The notes beneath the pieces were generated by a model. The model worked only from the letters and a program-made list of their open reading frames with translations. It had not been told where the DNA came from and made no database searches. The position numbers were made by a program, and so were the translations under genes. Positions 35,166 through 47,115 of a stretch of 64,000 bases of DNA are shown here, piece by piece. Source of the stretch: Aptenodytes patagonicus (Eukaryota; Chordata; Aves; Sphenisciformes; Spheniscidae); assembly GCF_965638725.1 (NCBI RefSeq), contig NC_134950.1, forward strand, positions 25,882,932-25,946,931. The letters are read 5' to 3'. Position 1 is the stretch's first letter. Each line of letters opens with the position of its first letter.

Positions 35166-38100
35166 CTTGGAGCTGGGCAAGCAAAGATTGAGGTAAGTAG
35201 ACCTCTTGCACCAGCATACGCATGAACTCCCCTGCAGGGACCAGGGAGGAATTTTCCCCTCATGCATGGCTGTGCCCAATTGGCAAAGTCGGCTTTCCCT
35301 GCTTTCCTTTGCCGCTCCATGGTGGAAGGCAGCAGGATGGAGCAGGTGAAGCTGAGGTTTGTGGGGCTCTGTCTGCTGCAAAATCTCAGATCCCAACAGC
35401 TCCTGACTTTGAAGGAGTTAAGATCTAGATCTAGAGCCAAGCCAGGACCTGCACTATCTCCACCTGCTTTTGGTGCTTGTTGAGTGTCATCTATGTGCTG
35501 GGACCGGTATGCACACGTTCACTCACAGGCACACATACAAAGAACAAGATAAACACTCACATATGTAAGCAGATGCACTCACTACTGTCTGTATTTACAA
35601 ATTGAGTCATACAACAAAATCACTTCCAAATCATTTTAGAAAATGGGTAGCCCAGCCTTAAACCACGAGCCTCTATTTAAGCATTTAGATGTATGATCTA
35701 ACACCCCTTGGGAGTTTCCTAGGGAAGGCACCAACCAGCTCAGTGCAATTTCCCAACCGTAAGTGTCTAGTGCCGTTTGAGAGGTCCTGAGACACCAGGA
35801 CATCAGCTGGTGTTTGATGGGGAGAGGGTTTATGGAAGACTGTGTTCTCCAACTGCTGAGGGCCAGGTGAGGCCGGCTGGGGCATCTCAAATAGCCCTAA
35901 ACACCAGTGCTGAGGCAATTAAATCCTACTTACTGTGTCAAAAAGTGAACACACATCCTATTCCATATTTCTCCAAAAGAGACCCGAGGTTGTTTTCCAG
36001 GACTGCAGGAGGTCTTCCTGGCACAGTGCTGATCATTGCCTAGGGGTTAAGGATAGATATACTGTAGGGCCACTCCCACAGTAGACCCAGTCTTGCAATA
36101 TGGACAGTACTGTCTGCAGGCCTTAGGACTGGGTCGAGGTCTAACCAGGAGTGCAGACATGCCGTCAGAAGTGCAAATTTTTGCAAATCTGCCTTTCTAA
36201 AAAAGCTGGATAAATCACACGACAAAGGAGAAAGGTTGGGAGGATTCCCACTAGCAGTGGTAGTAAAAGACATGAGCTCTGAGAAGGTATTTCAGTGAAG
36301 GCAGCAGTGCACCACAGGTAGGTGTGATTTGGAGTCCCTGGAGGCAACATAATCCTGGATTCTTGTTTTGCAATGTTCACTTTCTGTGGAGGTCCTTAGA
36401 GAGAAGAAATCTTCTCACCATCTTCAGGAAAAGCCGCAGGCAATTATATTTCATAGAAAAAAAGACATATTTTAGAATTGCACAGCAGAGGTGCACAACT
36501 TCGACAGCAGCGCATGGAGGGAGCCTGAAAACTGCACAGAATTGCGTATTGCTGGATTTTGGTCCGTGATACATACACAAAGTCATTTTTTATTACTGAC
36601 TGCTCTTACTGCATTAAACACCTGAACAATAAAGTCTTCGTGGTTTCCTGTCACAGCCAGGAAAGTGATGTCAATGGGAAATCTGTCCCTAGCTCCTCTC
36701 AAACCAACAGCTTTGCCTTTGAGATGGCCAGAGGAATTTGAGTGAGTCTGCTGAGCAGTTGCAATGTTCTGATTTGGTCAGATTCAGACCAGAAGAAAAC
36801 TCCTCTTCAGACATAGAAGGTCTTCCAAAGAGGTTTATGAAAATGGCAGCTCTCTCACTTGACTTAGGGGAGCTGTGACTTGGCAGGTTTATAGAGAAAA
36901 TCCTCACTTTTCTGTCCGGAAGCTTGTTAGGAGAGTGGATCACCACATGGTAACTATCAGTTCTGAACAAGCTCTGCCTTTACCTTCTCTAGGTTCAGCT
37001 GAAAATGAGTCTGCAGACAACCTCAGCATTTCGAGGAGTCCTTTGAACTGTTGATCAAAGAAATCATGACATTTCTGCTTTGCTCAGTACAGCTAGGGAC
37101 AACTAAACACTCTGAGATGATCTTTTTGGCAAGTAGGAAAACTCTTTCTGCTGAAGTTGCCCATGATGAAGCTTGCAGCTGCAGTGAATAATCTCTGGAT
37201 TCCCAATCCCTTGCAGATGCAGACACAGGCCTCCTCCCCTCTGTAAGCAACAGCCTCTGTTTTCCTCTGCTCCTTCGTCAACTGTGAACAGAGACCTGCC
37301 AGCAGCTGCAATATACTCATTAAAAAAAGCAAAGGTCTCAGCTCACCTCTGTCCCCCAAGCAGATGTTCACAAATGTCCTGCTCTTTACTATGTTCAATA
37401 TATTGAAGTACCTGCAAGTAATGTTTTGTCACTGCTGAGAATCCAGAGTGGCTTCAGCTGGTGGGGCTCGGAGGGCCACGGTGGCAGTACATGGTCAATG
37501 AACCATCTCCCTGGCCTTGCAGAGCTCGGACTTGAGAGGGGGAGCTGCACCAATGGGGATCCTAAGAGGTTTCCACACACGTTCAATTGATTTCAGACAT
37601 CCAGAAATTCCCTTTGCATCTCTTCTGTGTTTATGACTTTTCCTCCCAGAAATGTACTAAAGTGAAGGTGGTACCCATGGACAGAAAAGGCTTGTCTCCA
37701 ATGAACTAACCACAATAAAGCATTTGCTGTCCAGCTGAACAAGTTTTTTAATGTGAAATGCTTCACAGAATCACAGATTCATCAAAAAATATCATTGTGG
37801 AACATTTTGCTAAAACACAGCAGTACCTAGCTGAAGCTGCTGAGTAAGTTTCTCACATCCAGAAGGAATTTCACCTTTCTTTGGAGAGAGCCTGGGATAT
37901 CAGAGATTGAGGTTCAAGTCCCTCAGCCAAACTAGAGAGTCCAGGTCACCCTGTGGGACCATCAGATGTCTTGTGAATCTGTTTTTTCACGAAAACTTTC
38001 ATGGAGAAGGTTGTATTTTGATTTCATTCTACAGAGAAATGAAATATGATAACTTTCATGTTTTGCATGAAATAGAGTCCTGGTTTTCTGAACAGGCCTA

Positions 38101-38727
38101 GTTAGCAGTGAGTAATAAGACTGAACTTAAGGGATACTATATTCCCCTGCATATCTTGGCCATTTTGCAATTTTTTCATTAATATTTTACAGATCTAGAA
38201 GTACAAGGGAGTCTCATAACATTTTAATTTATGTTTTTTTTGGTATACAACCATAAAGAATACATTATTTGTGTGTGTGCATATATATATATGAGTGTGT
38301 ATGTGTATGGGTGTGTAAGCATTTAAGTAAAAACTGATATACACGAAAGTGGTCAACAACAAATAGTATTTAAATTGCCACGTACAACTTCAAGTTAGCC
38401 TTGAGATACAATTAGACATTATACAGTCCTTCCAGAGCAGGCGTAGGGCAACCTTCAACTTGATCAGTGCTAGATAACCTTTCAGACACATGTTCTTTAT
38501 TAACAGAAACATAAAAAAGTCATGAGCTTTTGTGGCTGTATCTGTCCATAGTCTTTGGTTTCCTTAGCTCTTCTAAAGCTGCTAAGCCAAATCTTCTGAC
38601 TTTGCCAAGTGGGCTTGCCACAAGATGCTGATAAGGGTGTAGATATGCAGTGAATGCAGCATACAACCTCCAAGGTCTCATCTGTGCAGTTTAATGGGGC
38701 CGGGAAAGTAATGGTCCTCCATCACGG
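35166..38727. other. Intergenic, no gene seen
   Basis: No gene or clear repeat. The AGAATCACAGATTCAT-like sequence near 37766-37782 faintly resembles the minus-strand CR1 tail, but nothing else around it matches, so it is not called. A (TG/TA) alternating tract lies at about 38267-38315. Confidence 0.45.
38267..38315 (+). repeat. TG/TA alternating microsatellite
   Basis: Imperfect run of TGTGTGTG, ATATATATATATG, GTGTGTATGTGTATGG type. It is short, degenerate and potentially polymorphic. Confidence 0.7.
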
Positions 38728-38777
38728 CTGGACTCGATGATCTTAAGGATCTTTTCCAACCTAAATGATTCTATGAT
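38728..38777 (+). mobile_element. CR1 LINE 3'-terminal fragment
   Basis: CTGGACTCGATGATCTTAAG, then GATCTTTTCCAACCTAAATG and ATTCTATGAT, is the diagnostic CR1 3' end. The element is severely 5' truncated, with only about 50 bp recognisable. The tail is one ATTCTATG unit. Confidence 0.88.
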
Positions 38778-41700
38778 CACACCCTTGCTGATGCAGAAGT
38801 ACTGCTGAAGCAAGGAGAGCAAGGGGAGCTGGCTGTTGGTGGAAAGCATGGCTAAAGGACCATGCTTTTACCCACCAGATCTGGAATCATGGGACTGGAA
38901 AGGCAGCCTAGAACACTGTTGTGATACCAAGCTGTGCTCAGCTAAATCAGACAACTTGGATCTTCAACTGATTTAACTGTCCTAATAATTTCTGACCAAG
39001 AATATTTACAATAGGCTTTTCTTTCCTGAGCCATGTTAACGCTTGGGATAACCATGCTATGTGTATCAGTGTCCCTGCAGAGCTACTGATAACCCCACAT
39101 TAGCCAGCCATTGGAGTATGCGAGGGCTAACCCTTTGAGGGGACTAGTTCATCATCAGAGTTACAGTCTCTCTGCGGTCTGCTGTAGAGGGTTGTCATCC
39201 ACATCACCTTCCTCCTCTGGGTTTGCCAGGAGCTATGTCTGACCTCCAAGGACTTCAAAACATGATTCATTGCGTGTTACAGAACGTCCATTCCTCTGGG
39301 CAGTGATTAAATTGCCTTTGATGTGGGTCACCATGGAAGGGTGAAGGCTGCGTGATGTCACCAGTTTCCCTCTGTCCCTCTGATGGACCTATGCAGCGCT
39401 GCCAATGTCAATGCAGAGTGGTGGTGCTGGCTGGCTGTGAGAAGCACTGTGCTGAGTCCTTCCAACCCTGCAGGAAACACCAGGCTTTTATCAGCCTGCT
39501 TGGCCACTACAGGCAATGTTTCACAGGCGTCTGCAGAGAAACAACACAGGCAACTGTCCTATAAGTGAGTGCGGAGCTTCTATGCTAAAATAAATATTTC
39601 TACAGAGCTTTTTATTGTTGCTCCTGGTCTCTGCTCTGGGTGTGTATGTGTGTGCCTGCATGGGTGGAAAAGGGGTGTTTAAGATCTGGATGCATCTGAT
39701 ACTGTTTTTCTGGTATTCTCGCAGCCGTGCAAAACTCAATGTTTTGTTACTGATGGCTCAGAAGAAAAGAAAACTGTGTTCTAACTGGTCTGCAGTCAGC
39801 TTCTGGCTTCCCAGGACAGTAGCAGTCAACTTTTTATCTTTTGGGCTAGTAGGAACAGGGTATAGGGTAAAGTAAAAATACAGATATTGTAAAAACTATG
39901 TACAGCTGGCTATGGGAATATATTTATCTTTGAAAGACTTGTAAATAGGTTGCTGAGAAGCAGGGGGTCCCAAACTGGTCCCTAACTGACCCCAAAGCAC
40001 TTCAAAGCAGCATATCTAAAGCTGTTAGCTCTGATATGGGCTCTTACAGATGCTGTGGGGCAGGTGTCTTTTACCTCCAGTGAAAGCTGGTGCCTTGACA
40101 GAGGCCAGAGCTGGTGCTGCTGCCTGGACCTTTGCAGGTATTTATATATCAGGCTGAGGAGAAGGATGGGTTGAGTTCAGAAGCTAAAGCAAGAAGTGTA
40201 GTAGTCAGGAGGTGAGGGATGAGGATGGCATGAGAAGATGTGCTCCTACCTTTTAGGGGTGGTGAGGGGGACCAATGTAGGACATGGATTTGGGGTCCGA
40301 CCTTGGTGGAGGCAGTAGGAAGATGGGGAGGACAGTGCCTGATTTGAGACTCCAGAATTGCATGCACATGGCCTGCGTGAAGAGCTGGGAGCTGCTGCCC
40401 AAGGTAGACCCAAGCAAGCCCAAACTCTGCTGCAGGTCATGAGGAGGAGCAGCATTAGGTGACCCCCGAGGGTGGTGGGCACAGGGTGGCCCAGCAGAAG
40501 TGGCTTGTCATGTGCCCATGTTATCCCGTTGCCTGAGAGTCTGCCCCTGAGAAGTTAGCGTTGTCCCCATTGCACTCCTGCCCGGCCATGCCCCAGGACT
40601 GGCTGGACCCAGACTGTCCAAGCAGCCTGTAACTGCAAAGTCCATGACACAAGATTTCCTTGAAAGCTGTCATGGACACCACAAACAACAATTGGTGAAT
40701 TCATCCTCACCCTTCCTCTCCTCTGTATCTCCATCCCTCTTCTCAGTCACTTCTGGCTACAGATTATTTCCATTTCTACAGTAGAAACTCTGCCAAGATA
40801 GTTGAGAAAAGGCAGTGAGACAACTGCTACCTTTGGGTAAGAGTAGCCTCCAGTTCTCCCTTTTTGATGTGGTAGGAAAGAGGGCATGTTGGGTACTGCT
40901 CACCCAGGGACATTTCCTAGGGCTGGAAAACTCCAGGCTTACTCATAACACGAAACAGCATGAATCATCCTATAGATTACTTCTAAGAAATGGTGAAGCT
41001 TGTTGTAGATATATGACAAGCAAAACAAGAAAATCCATTGATCAAATGGTGGACAGCAGGCAGGGCTGGTGGGAGGGAAGCTGTGCAGGCAGAGAGGTTT
41101 CACTGGGAGCAGGTAACCAGCGACCGGGTGTTACCTGTGGTAGAACCATGACATGAAAAATGAAGCCAGATCACTAGAAAAGTAGGCAAAAAGGGCAGCG
41201 TTCAGCTAAAGACAGCCAGAGGGAAGCATTTGTAATGTGATCCTGAGAGAGACTGGAGTAGAGTACTGCCTGGGAATGGGGGATAGAAACAGCAAAGAAA
41301 TCATATCTTGCTACTTTGCGTCTGAACGTGCTTGTAGAACATGTTTTCTCTTTTTATTTTTGTAACTGAGTGAGATCACATCAGTGAAATCCCTGATTCT
41401 GCCATCTACTTTTCTTAACAGAAATGAGCAGGAGAACTCCCAGTGCTGCCTGGGTCGGGAAGCACAACCCCAGAGTCAGGCAGAAAAGCAGTCCTGGCCA
41501 AGGGCTTGTGAGCTGATGGTCTCGTTGAACTGAGAAGAACCAAATGATGGAGATATCAAAATGGCCTGACTGGAGTTAGGAAAAGACCTGAAGAAATCAC
41601 AAACAAGATCTAAAACAAGACCCATGGATTTTGCAGTAGGAATTAAGACTTGAAGCGGCTGGAGACTTCAGAGAAGGAATTAAAAAAGGACATAAAATAT

Positions 41701-42845
41701 GAGCAGGAGGCTTTGCAAAAAAATGAGAGCAGTGTCTGGAAGTTTCCCAAAAAGGCAAAGGGACAAGCCTTAGATAGGAAATTGTTGAAGGCAGCACCTA
41801 CAAAGCATTACTCCCTTTTGGGAAGCCTCCCAGTTGCATCATTTTTAGTCTGCAGAGGTTTTGCTGAGGTTCTTGGTAACCCGATTGTTATACTCCACAG
41901 GAGATTTTCCACTAAAAGGAAGGAGCCCAAGCAACTTGTAACTGAATGAAACTTGTAACTGGTTTGAAACTTGTCAGCAGAAACAAATGGAAGTGAGGAC
42001 TCCAGAGGGTGCATTATGGCTCTGAGAAGGATACTGGAGGTCACAGTGGTCATATAGTACCTGGATTTTACTGTGATAAATAGGATGGTTTTTAGCACTT
42101 TTTAAACTTACTTATAACCTAGAGCCCTGAAGAGTCACCTCGCCTAGCTCCAGTGATATAAAAAATAATACCTCTAAGGAGGGAGACTCCACAATGCTTG
42201 CTGAAGCAAAAATCATCCTTAGGTGTTTTTGCAGATTAGATCAAATTCAAATCCCCAAATTCATAGCTGAGAGTATGAACAAAAAGGGCAGTTTGAAGTG
42301 GCTTTCAAGTGGCCAGCCAGAGTGATTCAGACCTGTCGGTGGATAAAAGACTCGAGTAGACTCTAAAAAGCTGCTTTGCAATGGTTTGTCCCAGAAAGCT
42401 ACAATTTCCCAATCACTATAATTTCTCATGGCAGGAAGCCTGTGGTTAGGACAGCACTTGCCATGATTGTCTGCAGCTGTATGTGCTGCTTGGAGGCTGC
42501 GTGGAAAAATGGTGGCGCTGCAGGGTTGTAGCTGTGCATAGCCCTGGGCACCAGGTCATTCTGGTGCCTGGTCTCTAGGCTCTAGTTGTGGGCACCAGAG
42601 GCAAGCAAGGAGTTGGTGTATACACAAATGCATAAAAAGGGAAGGATGCCTCCTCTCTTCCCATGACCTGCAGGACAGCAGGCACTCCTGCCCGAGGGGA
42701 ATGCGCTCTTAGGGCTGTTGCCTCACAGTACAGTAGAGGACACTTTCTGGCCACAGCAGGATGGTTTGGACTAGAGATGAAATGTTGCATTAGAGGTGGG
42801 AGGCCTACAGCAGGAATACGGTGTCTGAGGGTAGCTGGGAGGCAC
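38778..42845. other. Intergenic, no gene seen
   Basis: No gene or clear interspersed repeat. The + strand open frame at 41650-41949 (99 codons, Lys/Glu-rich at its start) has no recognised family and is probably chance. No extended tandem repeats are visible. Confidence 0.45.
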
Positions 42846-43105
42846 AGTCACAGAGTCATAGTATGACAAAATAACTGAGGCTGGCAGGCACCTCTGGAGA
42901 GTGTCTGGTCCAACCCCTGCTCAACCAAGGTCAGCTGCAGCACGTTCCCCAGGCCCGTGCCCAGTCAGGCTTTGAGTATCTCCACAGATGGAGACTCCAC
43001 AACCTCTCTGGTTAGCCTGTGCTAGTGCTTGACCACCCTCACCATAAAAAAGTTTTTCTCTTATGTTTTAAGTGGAATTTCTTGTGTTTCAGTTTGTGGG
43101 ATCCG
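42846..43105 (-). mobile_element. CR1 LINE 3' fragment, older subfamily, minus strand
   Basis: Read on the minus strand, this is a CR1 ORF2 end and 3' UTR. The + strand shows its complement: CACAGAGTCATAGTATGAC, GTCTGGTCCAACCCCTGCTCA, GCACGTTCCCCAGGCCCGTG, CAGGCTTTGAGTATCTCCAC, GGAGACTCCACAACCTCTCTGG and AAAAAGTTTTTCTCTTATG. The tail is decayed (AGAGTCATAGTATG rather than clean ATTCTATG units), so it is old. Its 5' truncation is near 43105. Confidence 0.88.
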
Positions 43106-44229
43106 TCCACAGTGCCTGGGAGGCTATCTCATAGGAAGCAGCAGGTTGGTGCCTGCAGGAGAGGGGCAAGGGAAGGGATGAGGGGCTGCCTGGTAGGTGG
43201 GAACCTCTCCTGCAACCCGCAACCCTCTGCCCCATGACAATTCCCTGTGGTGATGCGAAGATTTACTTTCTCTTCAGATTTGGCAAGACTTTTGCAGAAG
43301 GACGCCACCGGATACAGGCGTTTCAGTGCTAGAAGAGCAGTTGCCAAGAGCAGGAGAGGTTGTGGGGGAGGACAGTCCCTCCAGAGCCCCGTTACTGCTT
43401 GGGCAGTGCGGACACCTGCTGCCTTGCCTGGGGCAGCCCCTCTCCCCACCCGGCTGATGCAGGTGCTGACGGTGGGATGTGGAGGATGCTTCTGCCATGC
43501 TGGATGTGTATGTGGGATCTGAGTGGGAAGGGCTGGGAAGGGCTGAGGTTTTCATGCAGAAGTTGCTTATTTCCTTTTCCCAAAATGATCCTGGGGTCTA
43601 TTTGCATTGAGTTGCCTCCCTTCTGGTTTTGGACTTAAAAATAAAAACAGTGAAAAAAAAATAGAATTCCGGATGGTGCAAGTGCAGCCTTAGATGCTAA
43701 AATCAGCTCTCCTTTGTGGGTAGGAGCTCATTTATACACATGATTTATGCCTGCTGGAATGAGAGAGGGACAAACTTAACAAATGATAGGTTTTGAATGG
43801 TTGCAAGGTAATGTTATTAATGTCTGCTGACTTGGTGCCCTGCCCAACTTTGAACTTCTTTCAATTGCATGGGGCTGAACAAGAGCTGCGTGAGTTTTGA
43901 AGTATTTCCACATAAAATAAGCTCTGAGACAGATGGAGAAGTGAGAGTTTCCTAATGGGGCCTAGTAAAAAGAGCGTGGAAGGAAAAGAAAAAGGCAACA
44001 AGAATCTTCCTCAACTGAAACAAAAACAAAGAATCAGAGGGAATAAATTCCAGTGCCAACCACCGTTGTCTGAGGGCAGGCTTTTTTAAAAAGGCATTTG
44101 TAACATCTTTCACCTGCTTTGCAGGCCTGGCGGGTCAAGCAGCGCTGCATCTGTAACCCCAGCAACAACAGCCTCCTGGGCCAGCACGACCGAATCCCAG
44201 CCTTAATTTATTTAAATGCGTACAAGATG

Positions 44230-44273
44230 ATTCAGTAGGTGCTAATGCTGCTAATTCAGTAGGTGTTAATGTG
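44230..44273 (+). repeat. Imperfect tandem duplication (ATTCAGTAGGTG.TAATG)
   Basis: Unit 1 is 44230-44253 and unit 2 is 44254-44273. The first 18 bases match except for one C/T difference. Local duplication of unknown meaning. Confidence 0.75.
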
Positions 44274-46821
44274 TGAATAATTATAGACATATTTAAGCAG
44301 CTGGTGTTGTGCCTTCAAAAGTTTCTGTGCATGGAAATTGATAGTTCTGTGGTTGCATGTGTGCTTTACATGTCGTAAAATGAAGATGTTGGTAGCAACT
44401 CCGTGTTAAAGTTTGAGTCAAGGTTTTCACTTGAAGTTGAATTTAAACTCTTTGTTTCACACTTTGACGTCTCCAGACATAGCACAACAGATCCTCAGAA
44501 AATAATTGATTTTTTCTTTGCATTCTTTTAAAAAAATGCTCTTTGTTTTCAGGCTGCATCTGTTAAGAATTTTCCTTGATTTCCCCTCACGTTTCTCAGG
44601 TTCCCCAACAGCACAAGCTCAGTCCTAACAAACTTCCTTCACACATGTGTACTGATAATATCTTAGAGCCAGGCCAGCTGAAAACAACACACACAAACAA
44701 ATATTCCCCTTATTTGCAATAGCTGTTTGAAGCTACGTGAGGAATAGATGATGGAGCTGCTCCTCACTCAGCAAATGGCTGGTTACATAGTTCCAGGTTA
44801 ATGCTTTGCCTTGAGCAGATGACAGGGCACCTCAGATAAGCACCCCCCATAGAAAATATACGTACATGAAATGCAAACACCTCAGAGTGACAGTGAAAAC
44901 AGGGGTGATGGAAATAACAGTTCATTTTGTGCCCTGTCGACTGCAAATAATACTTTCTAATGCATTTTGCTGTTGGGACAAAAACGTTTCTAGGCATTGG
45001 CTCAGGGGTGCTCAGCACCTTGCAGGATTGGCCCCTATGGAGACCTGGGCTGGGGCAGGCATTGGCAGCGAGGTTTTGACGTGTCAACTGTTTGGCTTTG
45101 GGACAGAAAACAGGGTTGAGCTGATGCTGTCTGGTAGATCTCCCTGGGTCGTCCTGACAGCTGTAGAAAGCACTTTATTGCTTCTACCAGATAACCGGGG
45201 GAGCCTGCTTTCTTTCTTCTCCCCTGCCCTCTTGGAAAGGAAGTGTCAACGCTGCTTCCCCTCCGGCTGCCTGGCTGGTGACAGTGCCCGGCACAGCCTT
45301 GCAGAGGAGGGCTCCAGCCAAGCAGACCTGCAGAGAGGGCTGCAGACCTGGGTATTTCATAAATAAACATACGCTATGAGAACAGAGAGCTGCACCGACC
45401 GACACTGCTGTTATTCCGTCATTTTTTGCCTAGAACAGGTGATGGACGCTCTGGTCCGTATTTGTTTGGATCATTACAGTGGCCACTCTTGAAAAGTGGC
45501 ATGGCTTTGGATGGGAACCACTCCACAGACATCTAGGATGACACAAAGCTTAGATTAATTAAATAAGCATTGTTCTAGCAGCTGTTTTAAATAGCTGTAC
45601 ATCAGCCTGATTTCCAGTGCCTCAGTTTTTAATAGATGAATATCATGTGAAGGTTTCACATTATCATTTGGATGAAATTCAGATATTTGAAGATGGAATG
45701 ATATCCAGTACTTTTCTGTATTTCTGGGAATTTCATGTTAATATGCTCTCTGTTCCTCTGTAAAAGGCATAAAGCTCTCTCCCCAGTATCAGACATACTG
45801 CACAACAATGGCTCACAACTGTTAATTAAAAAAAGTCCAGGATGACAAGCAACAAGGTCTGCTCTCATGTGCTTTGTATGCAGGCAAGGAAGTCTCGGAG
45901 TTCATGAATGGTTCATTTATACTGCACTTTAACTTATCTGCTTCTTGAGTGCTCCCAGTCTTTTAAAAATGTTGGATAAATTTGCACTGGATACCCCTCA
46001 CCTAAACTGATTATCAGTATCAGATCCCCAAAAAATTTAATTCCTCTAAACATTACCTGTTGCTTCCTGCTGCACTGTACAATAGTTTATTGTCTGGCTC
46101 TGTTGTGCCACATTTTGTCCTGTCAGCTGAAGCCACAGATGGGCTGAAAGAGGAGATGAAAGTGTTCTGCACTCCTTTACAAACCATAAGCCAAAACCCA
46201 GGGAATGCACTTTACATCAGATGCCCCCTAGCCATGTAGGTAATGACTATTTTACCTTCATCTTTGTACAGATATCTGTGAGTTGTCTGGGATTCAGAAA
46301 GTATGTACAGCACACAGGGCAAGGGGGGCAGCGGGTGTTCATTAGATAAAAGCTATGTTTTCCTGACTTGTCAAAAATGTGCAGTGTAAAAGAACTCACT
46401 TTGGTTTACAAGCAAATCCCAAGAATTTGCTTTTTCTGTTGTTATTAGTTACAGAAAAGGTGAGCGCTTAGTGTAACCCAGTATTTTTCACTAGATACTC
46501 CTGCAGGAGCAGAAACATAAGGAAAAGTGACCTGTTTCTACCTTCTCATGGACAGGGCTTTCTCCTCTGCCCCTTTGCCCCCCACCTGGGAGGGGGTCTG
46601 GTATATTCTGGGAAAGACACCTCCCGGCCTCACCGGTCTCCCTGAAGTGCTGCTGGGGGACGGGCTGGGCCCTGGGGACACCCAGCGCCAGGAGAGGTGG
46701 CTCTGCCCCTGCTGTAACCACAGCTGCCAGGGAATTGCCTCCAGCCATGCTGCTGCCACCTCCTCACTGGGGAAACCACGCTTCTCCCTTCCCTGAGATA
46801 AACCTCCGCTGTTATGAAGGT

Positions 46822-46856
46822 AACTCAGGTGTGAAACTCAGGTGTAACTCAGGTAT
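46822..46856 (+). repeat. Triplicated ACTCAGGT(G/A) motif
   Basis: ACTCAGGTG, ACTCAGGTG and ACTCAGGTA occur within 35 bp, spaced about 12-14 bp apart. CAGGTG is the E2-box bound by ZEB and SNAI factors (established). Function here is inference only. Confidence 0.65.
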
Positions 46857-46995
46857 AAAATCCTTTACTTGGTCACAGTTTCTCACTCGATCTAGTCTTC
46901 ATTATTATGCTGATTTTTCTCTGAACTTTTCCTTTCCATCATTTCCCTGCTTCAGTTTTCAGCTTCTTTTGAAAGACTAAAATTTTTTCTATACC

Positions 46996-47115
46996 TTGAT
47001 AAATGAAAAAGAAGAAGGGGAGGGAAGGGGAAAAAACCCTGCCCCCACCCCAAAACAAAACAAAACAAAAAAGAAGAAAAGAAGAAAAAAAAAACAACCA
47101 AAGAAGAAAAGAGAG
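46996..47115 (+). repeat. A-rich low-complexity tract with CAAAA units
   Basis: Purine-rich sequence (GAAGAAGGGGAGGG type) is followed by CCCC-rich bases, then about four ACAAA units and AAGAAG runs. The long Lys/Glu/Arg-rich open frames across it are compositional. Confidence 0.8.

Larger units (their letters stand above)
43106..46995. other. Intergenic, no gene seen
   Basis: No gene recognised. It contains a 20-24-bp imperfect tandem duplication at 44230-44273 (ATTCAGTAGGTGCTAATG / ATTCAGTAGGTGTTAATG) and a triplicated AACTCAGGT(G/A) word at 46822-46856. Open frames reach 166 codons (44866-45366) with no known domain. Confidence 0.45.

Noticed and set aside
37764..37785. Possible minus-strand CR1 tail (AGAATCACAGATTCAT)
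   Set aside because: Only about 20 bases resemble the tail and no CR1 body follows in the expected direction.
41650..41949. 99-codon Lys/Glu-rich + strand frame
   Set aside because: No family recognised, no splice or promoter context, and of a length expected by chance in 64 kb.
42165..42215. GGGAGACTCCACAA segment resembling a CR1 3' UTR
   Set aside because: Only a short word matches; the sequence on both sides does not follow CR1.
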